Shown: positions 40,309 to 49,023 of the stretch, piece after piece | How the letters are laid out: each line of letters opens with the position of its first letter | Position numbering within the stretch: position 1 is the first letter of the stretch | Assembly: GCF_000294775.2 (NCBI RefSeq) | Contig: NZ_CP015506.1 | Location: 3,261,501-3,325,500, forward strand | Reading direction: 5' to 3' | From: Cytobacillus oceanisediminis 2691 | GTDB lineage: Bacteria > Bacillota > Bacilli > Bacillales > Cytobacillaceae | DNA length: 64,000 bases | Notes under the pieces: model-generated | What the model was told of the DNA's origin: nothing | Seen by the model: the letters and a program-made list of their open reading frames with translations, nothing else | Database searches by the model: none | Position numbers and translations under genes: made by a program

Positions 40309-42213
40309 CTATTCCTGCTTTCTATTTCTGATCTCCTTTTGAACCTTTCTCAGCGCCTTTTTCGATCCTCTCTCCAGATCATGCTGCAGCTTCCGTTGAT
40401 GGTAATTGGTAAATAAGGTATTCATATCATATCCTTCCGGATAAAGCTCGCTTGCTTTAATGTCCAATTCAACCCGCTTACTGTTCACTTCCACAATTTC
40501 ATCTTTATAGAACAGCTTGATGTTATTAAATTTATCTATTGCCTCATAGACAATGGCGTAATCATCCTGGCTGATCCATTTTACCCGGTCACCGATTTCA
40601 TAATGATATTCCTCTATGTTCTGCGTCACTTCAATCACCGGCTTCTTTATTCTGTTCTCTCTTACTGCTTCCAGATTATAATCCTTGTTTTCAATATACA
40701 TTTGCGCACGCTTCAGGACATGTTCGCGGATATTCATCTTTCTGGAAATCCAAAGCGCATTGCTCTCTCCTGATTCACCTATTAAGAGCTTATACATCGG
40801 CTTCAATTCCGCACTGTCGAATAACATGGCAGCATTCATAAAATCATCATGCATTTCAGAATATCGTTTAATCTCACCATAGTGAGTAGTGGCAACCGTG
40901 ATGCATCCCATATGATAAAACTCTTCCAGAATGGCAATGGCTAAAGCGGCACCTTCATTCGGCTCTGTTCCGCTGCCGATCTCATCGAATAAAAGCAGTG
41001 TATTATTCGTGGAAGCACTCATGACCTCTGATATGTTCTTCATATGGGAAGAAAACGTGCTTAGAGCGTTCTCTATGCTTTGATTATCGCCAATATCAAC
41101 AAACACATGATCAAAGATGGCGATTTCACTTCCCGGTTTCGCCATAATATGAAACCCGGACATGACAGCCAGAGTGAGGATTCCGATTGTCTTTAAGACG
41201 ACGGTTTTCCCGCCCGCATTTGGGCCTGTTATGACTAAACTTCTATAATCTTTCCCGATTTCAAAATCCAGCGGGACAATGGTTCCTTCTAATAAGGGGT
41301 GTTTGCTGCTTACTAATTTGATATACCCATGATTATTAATCTCCGGTTCAATGGCGTCCGTACTTTTGCTGCACTTCGCTTTCGCAAAAATCATGTCGTA
41401 CTGGCTGATGCATTCAATATTGATGCGGATCTCATGAATGGATTCAAGAATGGCTCCGGAAAGCGTGGCTAATATTTGATATTCCTCTACCGACTCCTCC
41501 GATTTTAGCATCGCCAATTCAACATTGAGCTTTGAAACTGCATCAGGCTCTATGAAAACAGTCGACCCTTTTGAAGATGTTTGGATTACGGTTCCGGCTA
41601 CTTGATTTTTAAAGGATGCTTTAATCGGAATTGTAAAACGGTCATCCTTTTTGCTGATATAGAATTCTTGAATGTACTCCTTATTTGCTCCGCTGCGCAA
41701 AAACTTATTCAAACGTTCTTCGATTTTCCCTTCTGTTTTTGCTATGTGATTTCTGATTCGTTTCAGCTCTTTGCTGGCACCGGAATCAACCATGTTTCCT
41801 TTAATCGCATATAAGATCTCTTCTTCGATATTTCTAAATTCAGTCATAGATAGCGCATAAGTGTACAGAACTGGCGCAAAGAATTCTTTATCAGCCATAA
41901 ACTTCTTGATTTTCCGGCAGCCTCTTAAAAAATCGGATACAGCGTTTAACTCGGATGGAGTTAATATGATGCCTTTTTCCAATTTTTCAATATGGCTTGT
42001 GATATTGGAAATGCCTGTTAATGGCAAATGCTTTTCGGCGTCCAGCAGCCTTCTGGCCTCGCTTGTTTCATTTAAGCGATTGCGGACGGCTTTCATATTC
42101 GAGCTCGGCTGTAACCGGTCGATTAACTCCTTCCCTAAACTGCTGACGCAATGCTGTTTCACTTTATTCTTCAATTCGTGGTATTGTAATTTTTCAAAAG
42201 TCATTTTATTCAT
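40309..42213 (-). CDS. MutS2-like ATPase lacking the Smr domain
   Basis: A 634-residue MutS-family ATPase starting MNKMTFEKLQ (GAGG eight bases upstream). The MutS core and clamp helices (about 1-300) are followed by Walker A GPNAGGKT (330-337), LLLFDEIGSGTEPNEGAALA (Walker B and signature) and TTHYGEIKRY. The C-terminal part has a KOW-like segment (YEIGDRVKWISQDDYA) and a basic tail. B. subtilis MutS2 is about 785 residues with a nuclease Smr domain at the end; this protein ends before that domain. It is probably a second, non-nuclease paralogue acting on branched DNA or collided ribosomes; this is inference. Confidence 0.88.
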   Translation of the reverse strand: MNKMTFEKLQYHELKNKVKQHCVSSLGKELIDRLQPSSNMKAVRNRLNETSEARRLLDAEKHLPLTGISNITSHIEKLEKGIILTPSELNAVSDFLRGCRKIKKFMADKEFFAPVLYTYALSMTEFRNIEEEILYAIKGNMVDSGASKELKRIRNHIAKTEGKIEERLNKFLRSGANKEYIQEFYISKKDDRFTIPIKASFKNQVAGTVIQTSSKGSTVFIEPDAVSKLNVELAMLKSEESVEEYQILATLSGAILESIHEIRINIECISQYDMIFAKAKCSKSTDAIEPEINNHGYIKLVSSKHPLLEGTIVPLDFEIGKDYRSLVITGPNAGGKTVVLKTIGILTLAVMSGFHIMAKPGSEIAIFDHVFVDIGDNQSIENALSTFSSHMKNISEVMSASTNNTLLLFDEIGSGTEPNEGAALAIAILEEFYHMGCITVATTHYGEIKRYSEMHDDFMNAAMLFDSAELKPMYKLLIGESGESNALWISRKMNIREHVLKRAQMYIENKDYNLEAVRENRIKKPVIEVTQNIEEYHYEIGDRVKWISQDDYAIVYEAIDKFNNIKLFYKDEIVEVNSKRVELDIKASELYPEGYDMNTLFTNYHQRKLQHDLERGSKKALRKVQKEIRNRKQE

Positions 42214-42240
42214 ATTCTCTGCCTCACTCCAAATAAAATA

Positions 42241-42296
42241 GCCCGCAAAAGCCTTCCCCACCGCCAAATTGAATTGGGCAGAAAGCTTCCGCGGGC
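42241..42296 (-). promoter_or_regulatory. Structured 5' leader of the MutS2-like gene
   Basis: GCCCGC (42241-42246) and GCGGGC (42291-42296) close a 56-base element with inner pairings (GCC-AAATTGAATT-GGC type). On the transcript the closing stem is followed by TATTTTATTT only about 10 bases before the Shine-Dalgarno region. It may be an attenuator or translation control hairpin. Confidence 0.35.
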
Positions 42297-42593
42297 GTTC
42301 TATTTCGAACAGGCATAAACAAACTAAACCCTAAAGCAGGAATAGTGTCTTAAGCTACACGAAAATATAGAAATGGAAGCAGTCTTATAGTAGGTATTCA
42401 AACAAGTTATGTTTGAAAAAAGGCATTCTTAATAAACTGGTTAAAACCAGAAAAATAAACACCTTATTCAACTAATAACAATTAGTTGACACCTACTACC
42501 GACATACTTCACCACACCTTTTTGTATTATGAAATTAATGTAGCACGGAACTGCCAGTCTCGTCAAACTGCATATGGAAATATTTGCGCATTA
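42297..42593. other. Intergenic stretch with short palindromes
   Basis: No gene recognised. It contains CTGGTT-AA-AACCAG (42437-42450) and CAACTAAT-AACA-ATTAGTTG (42469-42488), both perfect. The second could be an operator of unknown regulator upstream of the MutS2-like gene. Confidence 0.4.
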
Positions 42594-42637
42594 ATATAAA
42601 AAGAAAGTGCACCTTCTTCAAAAGGCGCACTTTCTTT
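42594..42637 (-). terminator. Terminator of the small lipoprotein gene
   Basis: AAAGAAAGTGC (42600-42610) and GCACTTTCTTT (42627-42637), with further CCTT/AAGG pairing; T run on the minus strand. Confidence 0.88.
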
Positions 42638-42649
42638 GAATTTGAATCT

Positions 42650-42823
42650 TTACTCAGTTTCCTCTTCAGTTCCTTCTTCTGTTCCTTCTTCAGTGCCTTC
42701 TTCTGTTCCCGTATCTTCAGTTTCTTCTGTGTTAGTCTCGTCAGTATCATCTTCATTGTTGCAGCCTGTAGCCACACCTGTAATCATTAAAACTGCCATC
42801 ATAGCTAATAACCATTTTTTCAT
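42650..42823 (-). CDS. Small acidic lipoprotein
   Basis: A 57-residue protein starting MKKWLLAMMAVL at 42823, with AAGGAGG about 10 bases upstream; the longer frame to 42967 is not needed. A signal peptide ends at the lipobox GVATGC, followed by a very acidic Glu/Thr/Gly tail with direct EEGT repeats (TEEGTEEGTEEGTEEETE). The mature lipoprotein would be an unstructured acidic peptide on the outer membrane face. The repeats are short and slip-prone, so length may vary between strains. Confidence 0.78.
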   Translation of the reverse strand: MKKWLLAMMAVLMITGVATGCNNEDDTDETNTEETEDTGTEEGTEEGTEEGTEEETE

Positions 42824-43045
42824 TTCCAATTCCTCCTTGGCTGCTATATTTGTTACAGTAGTAATCATAGAAGAATCCGAACGGAAATAGAAGGTCATAA
42901 TCCATTTTTTTACATTCATTAACCTTCTTTTAAGAAAGTTCATGAAAATAAAACATAGCTTTTTCAAAGAGCGGGACTAAAAGCCCTTCACAAACGGGTA
43001 CCTTGAAACTCATGATCTAATTTATTTCAGGGTAACTGCTGGCAC

Positions 43046-43312
43046 TCATTCTCCACCGTCGTCCCCTCCATCATCGCTGTCTCCTGTATTACTCTCATCG
43101 CCGTTCCCGGCATGATCAGCTTCATCAAAAAATCCTTTAATCGAATCCAGTATATTTTTATTCGTATCTTCACTTTCATTCCAGTGATGTGCATTTAAAA
43201 AACTCTCTAAAGTAAATACCTGAACCGCTTGTTTTTTATGTCTGGCAATAAAGTAAAGACAAAGGATTATAATCAGCAAGATAATAATTGTAAGTATCCA
43301 GTCATTAATCAC
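43046..43312 (-). CDS. Small single-pass membrane protein with acidic tail
   Basis: An 88-residue protein, GTG start, AAGGAG about 11 bases upstream. One N-terminal helix (WILTIIILLIIILCLYFIA) is followed by a basic RHKK stop-transfer sequence, then a soluble segment LESFLNAHHWNESED and an Asp/Gly-rich end (DSDDGGDDGGE). No known family. The acidic tail resembles that of the neighbouring lipoprotein in style, but there is no sequence match. Confidence 0.65.
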   Translation of the reverse strand: MINDWILTIIILLIIILCLYFIARHKKQAVQVFTLESFLNAHHWNESEDTNKNILDSIKGFFDEADHAGNGDESNTGDSDDGGDDGGE

Positions 43313-43365
43313 CGCAGCCGCCGCTCCTTATTTTTTTTCTATAACCGATTAAGTTTTAGTCCCCG

Positions 43366-43664
43366 TTAGCTCATTTTTTTGTAAGAGTCTTTTATTTTAT
43401 GATAGGGAATTAACACAAATGGCTGGTCTGTAGGTGTGAATTGCTCGATTCCATTCTGGTTTTCATCAGGCAAAAAGTATGTTCGTCCCCATTTTTTGAT
43501 TAACCACCCTTCACAGCCTGCCGGGATCATCCCCAGTTTTCTGCTTTAATATCGTCTAAAAAGGGATAAAACCCTCCAAAAACATTATCGAGAATGCCTA
43601 TTACCTGGCATGGTTTAATAATCTGAATCCGATACAGTTTCTCTTCTTTGAATACAGATGCCAT
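43366..43664 (-). pseudogene. Split small gene (frameshift or coupled ORF pair)
   Basis: An ATG at 43664 with GAAGGAG upstream opens a 45-codon frame (MASVFKEEKLYRIQIIKPCQ ... FLDDIKAENWG) that stops at TGA 43527-43529. The next frame starts with an ATG that overlaps this stop (ATGA, 43530) and encodes 54 residues (MIPAGCEGWLIKKWGRTYFL ... HKIKDSYKKMS). Adding one G to the GGGG run would fuse them into one protein of about 100 residues in which the second half reads on naturally. So this is most likely a one-base deletion; translational coupling is the alternative. Family not recognised. Confidence 0.6.
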
Positions 43665-43855
43665 TGATATTAATCTCCTTCTTAGAAATATTTTATAATC
43701 GAAGCCTAGTATAATTGATGTCTTAACTTTACTTCTATTAAACTTCTTTTTCGTGAAAATAACGTATTTTTAGATAAATGGATTCAAATCAACTATACAG
43801 CATCAGGGTTTCTCAGTTCGTCCATTTAGCCATCACATCACAGGACAGGCCCCAG

Positions 43856-44455
43856 CTACTCAACTTCTTTCTTCTTCACATGCTTCATATAGACAAGATT
43901 ATTGACACCGCTTCTTTCACTATGCTTTTGAGGTATACGCATAAACTCTGAAAAGCCCAGTTTTTCATAAAGCTTGATGGCATTTGTATTGGTATCTGCT
44001 ACCTCTAGAACATATTCGTCAAATGGATTTGAATCCATTATGGATTTTAGCAGTTCTGCCGCCACACCCTGTCCTCTATAATTAACTGATGTTGCCACAA
44101 ACTCTATTGCACCCATATTTTCAGATATTTGAAAGGGATATTGATTTTTCTCAAATTCTTTTTTGAGAACGATATAAGCAATACTTCCCATAATTAAACC
44201 AAGATGCTTTCTAAATTCACTATATTTTAATCTCACTGCAGGTGTATTGTTTGTACAGGCGGCTATAGCTGCAATATGATTGTCATCTGCAGCCGTATAG
44301 AAGACCTCAGTATTAAACATATGGGCAAATGTCCTGTAAAGTTTAGCTTTATCCTTTGAAAAGTAATTCAGCCATTGATAAAAGCCGTCTACAAAAATGA
44401 CACTCATCTCATTTCTTATATTTCCTTTTGCTTCACTAGCAAGAATAATATTCAT
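43856..44455 (-). CDS. GNAT family N-acetyltransferase
   Basis: The start MNIILASEAKG at 44455 follows GAGGGG; the longer frame adds 18 unlikely residues. The 199-residue protein has GNAT motif A, FVATSVNYRGQGVAAELLKSIM, where RGQGVA binds the pyrophosphate of acetyl-CoA. It is followed by VLEVADTNTNAIKLYEKLGF, the usual motif B with Tyr near the catalytic position. Substrate unknown. Confidence 0.87.
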   Translation of the reverse strand: MNIILASEAKGNIRNEMSVIFVDGFYQWLNYFSKDKAKLYRTFAHMFNTEVFYTAADDNHIAAIAACTNNTPAVRLKYSEFRKHLGLIMGSIAYIVLKKEFEKNQYPFQISENMGAIEFVATSVNYRGQGVAAELLKSIMDSNPFDEYVLEVADTNTNAIKLYEKLGFSEFMRIPQKHSERSGVNNLVYMKHVKKKEVE

Positions 44456-44586
44456 AGTCTGCCCCTCTATTCTTTGTGGATGTTTCAACTCGATAAATAA
44501 AAAACACAAAACTATACACTGAGTTTACCTGGCTTTAATATTAAGAGGATATGATTGGTTTATCAACGAAAGAGGAGGCAATATAA

Positions 44587-45375
44587 ATGAATATGCGTGC
44601 AGTATTTATTGATATGGATGGTACACTCCTGAAAGCCTCAAACTGCATTTCCCGCCGAAACATGGAAGCCATTTATCGGCTCATAGATCAGGGAGTCATG
44701 GTGTTTCTAGCCACTGGCCGGCACTATGAAGTAACTGCTCCCTACCATAAAGAAATTGGATTGCAAACTCCCATGATCTGTTTGAATGGTGCCTCTATTC
44801 ACGATGCAGAGACAGGAAGGGCTACGCAAATAAAAACCGTACGATTGAACGAGGAACGCTTTCACCATCTGACCGCAGAAAGTCCATGTAATGTTATGAT
44901 CCATACATCAACTGGGCTATATTGTAAGGAAACAAATGAAGAAATCGATTATTGGACGAAAGTTGGGCAAATTCCGCCGCAGTATATAGGAGATTTAAGA
45001 CAGGCTGCTTATCAGGATGTTCTTAAATATAGTGTTCGAACTGGTTCCCCAAGCCAAGAAATATCTGCTTTGTTTAAAACGGAAGCAGCAGTCATCGATT
45101 GGAATGACGGGTTTGAGCTGGTTGCTCCCGATGTTTCCAAATGGGCTGCTATCAAAAGCTTACTTAACGAACTTGGAATCAGCCCAAATGAAGTCGCTGC
45201 CATTGGAGATGGCCCCAATGACATAGAGATGCTTCGTCATGCCGGTACGGGTGTGGCAATGGGGAACGCCGGCAAACTGGTTAAAGACGCAGCTGATTTT
45301 GTTACAGGGCACCACGAAAATGATGGATTAGCTGAGTTTATTGAACGTTATCTTCTTAAATCTTATGCGATTTAA
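44587..45375 (+). CDS. Cof-type HAD-IIB phosphatase
   Basis: A 262-residue haloacid dehalogenase phosphatase. Motif I is DMDGTLL with nucleophile Asp9 and acid/base Asp11. Motif II is FLATGRH, motif III the Lys in SKWAAIKSL, and motif IV GDGPNDIEML. The C2b cap sits between. Family members dephosphorylate sugar phosphates or cofactors such as FMN and PLP. AGAGGAGG precedes the ATG. Single gene. Confidence 0.92.
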   Translation: MNMRAVFIDMDGTLLKASNCISRRNMEAIYRLIDQGVMVFLATGRHYEVTAPYHKEIGLQTPMICLNGASIHDAETGRATQIKTVRLNEERFHHLTAESPCNVMIHTSTGLYCKETNEEIDYWTKVGQIPPQYIGDLRQAAYQDVLKYSVRTGSPSQEISALFKTEAAVIDWNDGFELVAPDVSKWAAIKSLLNELGISPNEVAAIGDGPNDIEMLRHAGTGVAMGNAGKLVKDAADFVTGHHENDGLAEFIERYLLKSYAI

Positions 45376-45690
45376 AGTATTTTATAGGTCTTTTTGAAAT
45401 AAAAAAGACAGGTCGTTAACGGGTTCCGATAAGGGAGAGAACAATTGAATTAGTATATGAAGCAGACCATTCAGCATATCAATTTGGTCTGTTTTTTTAT
45501 TGTCATAACAATGTTTGCAATGAATTGACATGGAAAATAACCATCATTAACAGCAGAATTTTCAAATACGACTGAGGGCTTAGAAAATAATTAGTCTATA
45601 GCAGGTTAACCTAATAAAGACTATCTTGTATGATTATGTTTGTACTTCGAGCCTTTCATAATAAACACAAATCTACTGGAGGAAAATTAT
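45376..45690. other. Intergenic stretch with terminator-like hairpins
   Basis: GTCTTTTT-GAAATA-AAAAAGAC (45388-45409) is a weak hairpin after the HAD gene. CAGACCA (45463-45469) with TGGTCTG (45485-45491) and seven T form a good plus-strand terminator. No gene recognised. Confidence 0.6.
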
Positions 45691-47151
45691 TTGATACCTT
45701 TTAATACGAAGAAATTATTTTTTATTCCTCTTTTAATAATTCTTGTAATGCCTATGTTCCACCTTCCTTTTTCTGCACATGCTGCTCAATCGTTTAGAAC
45801 TGAAGATGTTGATAAATTTGTTACTAACTATATGGAACGTAACGGACTACCCGGTGCATCCATCGTAGTGGTAGAAGATGGTAAATTAGTATATGAGAAA
45901 GGATATGGTCACGATTCTGAAGGTATGTCTATAAATGAAAAGTCATTAATGAGAATCGGTTCCACATCCAAATCATTTACTTCATTTGCTGTTTTACAGC
46001 TCGTTGACGAAGGAAAAATCCAACTGGATGACCCAGTAATAAAATATTTACCAGAGGTAAAACTTGACGACACACGATGGAAAGAAGTTACAATACGTCA
46101 ACTAATGAGTCACACATCAGGGATTCCGAATCCGATTATTGTTCCGCCATCGAGCAGCTTAAAAGCAGGAGTGGAACGTTTATATGATTGGAATCTGCAA
46201 TCAAATCCAGGAGAGAAACACTATTATAGCAATGCAAACTACTGGCTCTTAGCCCGCTTAGTGGAGGAAGTAAGCGGAATAGAATTCTCTCAATATCTTA
46301 AACAAAAGATATTCTCTCCATTAGGAATGGGTGATTCACTTGCAGCAGTGAACTCTACTGATTTTGTACAAGGACTGCCTAAAGGATATGTAACAGCTTA
46401 TGGAACTGCAATACCCTGGACAGAGCTTGAAGCGATGAATATGGGGGCTGGAAGTGTCATATCAACTGCATCAGATATGGGGAAATGGCTTGCTATGCAC
46501 ACGAACGAAGGGAAAAACAGTTCTGGGCAACAGCTTTTATCCAAAGAATTATTGGAAGAATCTTATTCACAGCAGCCTGGCAGCAATAAATACGGACTTG
46601 GCTGGTCTTTAAGCTCACCAAGCGTCAAACCAGTCCGAATCTCACATAGCGGTGCAGTATCAACGTATCAAACTCAACAAGATATTGTTCCTGGCAGTGG
46701 CTATGCGGTTGCAGTTTTACTAAATAGCTTTACCCCTACTTTAGAACACGCTTATGAGATTAGTTCAGGTATTATCCAATTAGCCGAGGGACAAGAACCT
46801 GAATCAAAAGCTCCTTCACCTAAAATAATCGATTTATCCCTTGGCGTTATCACATTGATTTACTTACTTTTAGGAATAAGAGGTATACTGCGAAGTAAAA
46901 AATGGTCGAAAAAACGGAAACATCAACCAACTTGGAGATTTATCCTTCGATTAATTCCTCAATTAATTCCAGCATCATTAATCGGATGGTTGTTCTTTAT
47001 TGTCCCAACATTACAAAATAATAGTTCAACCACAATTGATGCATTTGGTCTTTTTCCTGCTGCAATGGTCTTATTAGCGATTGTTTTCATTATTGGATTG
47101 GTTCTTACCGCTTTAAGAATCTATCATCGATTCACCTTAAATAAAGATTAA
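45691..47151 (+). CDS. Serine hydrolase, class C beta-lactamase fold, membrane-anchored
   Basis: The start is taken as the TTG at 45691 (MIPFNTKKLF), eight bases after GGAGG. The 486-residue product has a signal peptide ending near SAHA-AQS, then a beta-lactamase/D-aminopeptidase domain (about 36-365). The catalytic SxxK is STSK (91-94) and the YxN motif is YSN in KHYYSNANY; HSG in RISHSGAVS serves as the third motif. Three or four C-terminal membrane helices follow (SLGVITLIYLLLGIRGIL, LIPASLIGWLFFIVP, FPAAMVLLAIVFIIGLVL). It is an extracytoplasmic esterase, peptidase or PBP4*-like enzyme; resistance to beta-lactams is not implied. Confidence 0.88.
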   Translation: MIPFNTKKLFFIPLLIILVMPMFHLPFSAHAAQSFRTEDVDKFVTNYMERNGLPGASIVVVEDGKLVYEKGYGHDSEGMSINEKSLMRIGSTSKSFTSFAVLQLVDEGKIQLDDPVIKYLPEVKLDDTRWKEVTIRQLMSHTSGIPNPIIVPPSSSLKAGVERLYDWNLQSNPGEKHYYSNANYWLLARLVEEVSGIEFSQYLKQKIFSPLGMGDSLAAVNSTDFVQGLPKGYVTAYGTAIPWTELEAMNMGAGSVISTASDMGKWLAMHTNEGKNSSGQQLLSKELLEESYSQQPGSNKYGLGWSLSSPSVKPVRISHSGAVSTYQTQQDIVPGSGYAVAVLLNSFTPTLEHAYEISSGIIQLAEGQEPESKAPSPKIIDLSLGVITLIYLLLGIRGILRSKKWSKKRKHQPTWRFILRLIPQLIPASLIGWLFFIVPTLQNNSSTTIDAFGLFPAAMVLLAIVFIIGLVLTALRIYHRFTLNKD

Positions 47152-47174
47152 GAATTATAGAAAATTACACTCAA

Positions 47175-47207
47175 AAAAAACGCTCAGAATAACTCTGAGC
47201 GTTTTGG
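47175..47207. terminator. Bidirectional terminator
   Basis: AAAACGCTCAGA (47177-47188) and TCTGAGCGTTTT (47194-47205) between convergent genes. Confidence 0.92.
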
Positions 47208-47259
47208 CTTGTAATTTATATTGCTTCAGCAGGTCGCATTCCGCTAAAGCCTTTTCACA

Positions 47260-47946
47260 TTATGCACCGATTATTTTCTTTACCTTTTGCACTCTCTCAG
47301 GATCAATCGCATGCTCATAGCTTGATTCCACACGAACTCCTGTACCAAAATGAACTTCAGTGACTGGCACCTCATCCAAAAACACACTGATATTTTCAAT
47401 GGAAAGACCTGCACCCGCCATGATCTTTAAATGACTATTTGCTGTACGTTCATACAGGCTCTTTAGTCTTTCTGCTGCATCAGCAGCACTTCTCCGGCCA
47501 CCGGAAGTAAGGATTCTCGAAATTTGCGGATACTGTTTTAGACTTTCCAATGCTGCAAATTGATCATCGGCCTCATCAAAGGCACGGTGGAAGGTTATAT
47601 CCAAACCACCTGCTGCATCGATTAGACGTTTCAAATGATCGTTATGTACTTGATGATCAGGTGTAAGAACGCCAAGCACTACACCTGCCGCTCCTAATTT
47701 ATTGCATACTTTAATATCCTGAATCATAATGTCAAGGTCTTCTTCCGAATAGAAAAACCCGCGGCTGTGCGGACGGATCATCACATTTACTGGAATCTTT
47801 AATTCCTTGCACACTCTTTCAATGACGCCATAGCCTGGTGTCAGACCGCCCTCTGCGAGCCCGGTTACCAGTTCAATTCTGCCTGCTCCTGCTTCCTGGG
47901 CAATTAGCGCATCACTTAGGGTATCTGCGATCACTTCTATTAACAT
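47260..47946 (-). CDS. cutC: CutC family protein
   Basis: A 228-residue TIM-barrel CutC protein with the typical N-terminus IEVIADTLSDALIAQEAGAGRIELV, then IPVNVMIRPHSRGFFYSEED and ITFHRAFDEADD. CutC was named for copper homeostasis, but a direct copper role in Gram-positives is doubtful and an enzymatic role is suspected. Here it is the last gene of a run with asparaginase and ROK genes behind a sugar-catabolic operon, with 32 bases to asparaginase, which fits a metabolic enzyme better than a metal chaperone. Confidence 0.9.
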   Translation of the reverse strand: MLIEVIADTLSDALIAQEAGAGRIELVTGLAEGGLTPGYGVIERVCKELKIPVNVMIRPHSRGFFYSEEDLDIMIQDIKVCNKLGAAGVVLGVLTPDHQVHNDHLKRLIDAAGGLDITFHRAFDEADDQFAALESLKQYPQISRILTSGGRRSAADAAERLKSLYERTANSHLKIMAGAGLSIENISVFLDEVPVTEVHFGTGVRVESSYEHAIDPERVQKVKKIIGA

Positions 47947-47978
47947 GTATGTATCTCCTTTAATCGTGCGTTCTAATT

Positions 47979-48995
47979 TTAATTTAAAGGCAATTTCTCG
48001 GACTGGAATATTTCCTTTATAGATCCCACTTCCATTCCAGCATCATTTCGAATAACGGAAGGCCTTAGGTTTCTCAGGTTTTTTATGGTTTCGTGATTGC
48101 TATAGTGTATTTGTTCAAGAATAGATGCTACAATGTTTGGCCAGACATCCTCAGATCCATTTAACACTTTGAGGGCAAATCCAGCCCGTTCTTTTTTTAG
48201 TCCGAAGCAATACACACCCTGGGCCCCGCCTTTAGCTACAATATTCTTGTCTTCCAATAAAATCGAACAGATAAAATGCTGTGATGCAACCATATTGAAC
48301 TGGTTATTCATAATGGCCGTCATCTTAACAACTGCCAGCTGGAGCTGGGGATCTTGAATCAGATCGGGACAAGCCAGCTTCAGGTATACTTCTGACATCC
48401 TCTTTAAAGGAATGGCAAAAACGGGGGTCCCGCAGCCATCAATACCAATATGAATAGCAGAGACCGGGATGCCCGATAAATGAGAAAGAATATCCATGAT
48501 GTGCTTTTGTAAAGGATGGTCTTCTTTCCAGTATCCCTCCACTGGAAATCCCCATTCACGGCATACTGCAATAAATCCCATATGTTTGCCTGCGCAATTG
48601 TGATAAAGCCTCCTTTTCTGAATCCCTTGTCTGATCATCTCTTCTCTTGGCTGTATATTTAAAGGATAAGAAGGCGGGCAATAAAGTTCTTCTTCCTTTA
48701 CAGGGAGTTTTGCTAACATGGATTCCAGTGCCTTAATATGGTAGGGTTCTCCTCGATGGGAAGCTGTAAACAGTGCAGCTTCCTGCTCTGTTAATCCGTA
48801 CTTATCAATTATGTCAGTCAGAAATACCGGCAGCGCCTGGATTGGCTTAGAAGCAGAGCGAAAGTATGTGTAATGCTCTTCATCACCAACCTGATAAAAA
48901 GATTCTAATTGATTATTCATACCGCAAATGATCCCCGTATGAATATTCTCAACCAGTCCTCCCCTGACTTCCTCTACTAATGCAGTGTATTTCAA
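47979..48995 (-). CDS. L-asparaginase II family protein (PF06089 type)
   Basis: A 338-residue asparaginase of the Rhizobium etli type, structurally related to class A beta-lactamase/glutaminase folds. SASKPIQALP (about 47-56) carries the Ser-x-x-Lys active site, ASHRGEPYH (about 79-87) and NCAGKHMGF (about 132-140) complete it, and GIDGCGTPVFAIPL is a further family motif. It hydrolyses asparagine or a related amide. Its position between ROK and CutC genes suggests induction with the sugar locus. AGGAGAG lies before the ATG at 48995. Confidence 0.9.
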   Translation of the reverse strand: MKYTALVEEVRGGLVENIHTGIICGMNNQLESFYQVGDEEHYTYFRSASKPIQALPVFLTDIIDKYGLTEQEAALFTASHRGEPYHIKALESMLAKLPVKEEELYCPPSYPLNIQPREEMIRQGIQKRRLYHNCAGKHMGFIAVCREWGFPVEGYWKEDHPLQKHIMDILSHLSGIPVSAIHIGIDGCGTPVFAIPLKRMSEVYLKLACPDLIQDPQLQLAVVKMTAIMNNQFNMVASQHFICSILLEDKNIVAKGGAQGVYCFGLKKERAGFALKVLNGSEDVWPNIVASILEQIHYSNHETIKNLRNLRPSVIRNDAGMEVGSIKEIFQSEKLPLN

Positions 48996-49023
48996 TTCAG
49001 TTCTCTCCTTAAAATTAGCTTAT

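Noticed and set aside
47260..48995. A fructose-asparagine (fra-like) operon
   Set aside because: Asparaginase is suggestive, but no sugar kinase or deglycase is present and the asparaginase belongs to another family than FraE, so only a loose analogy remains.
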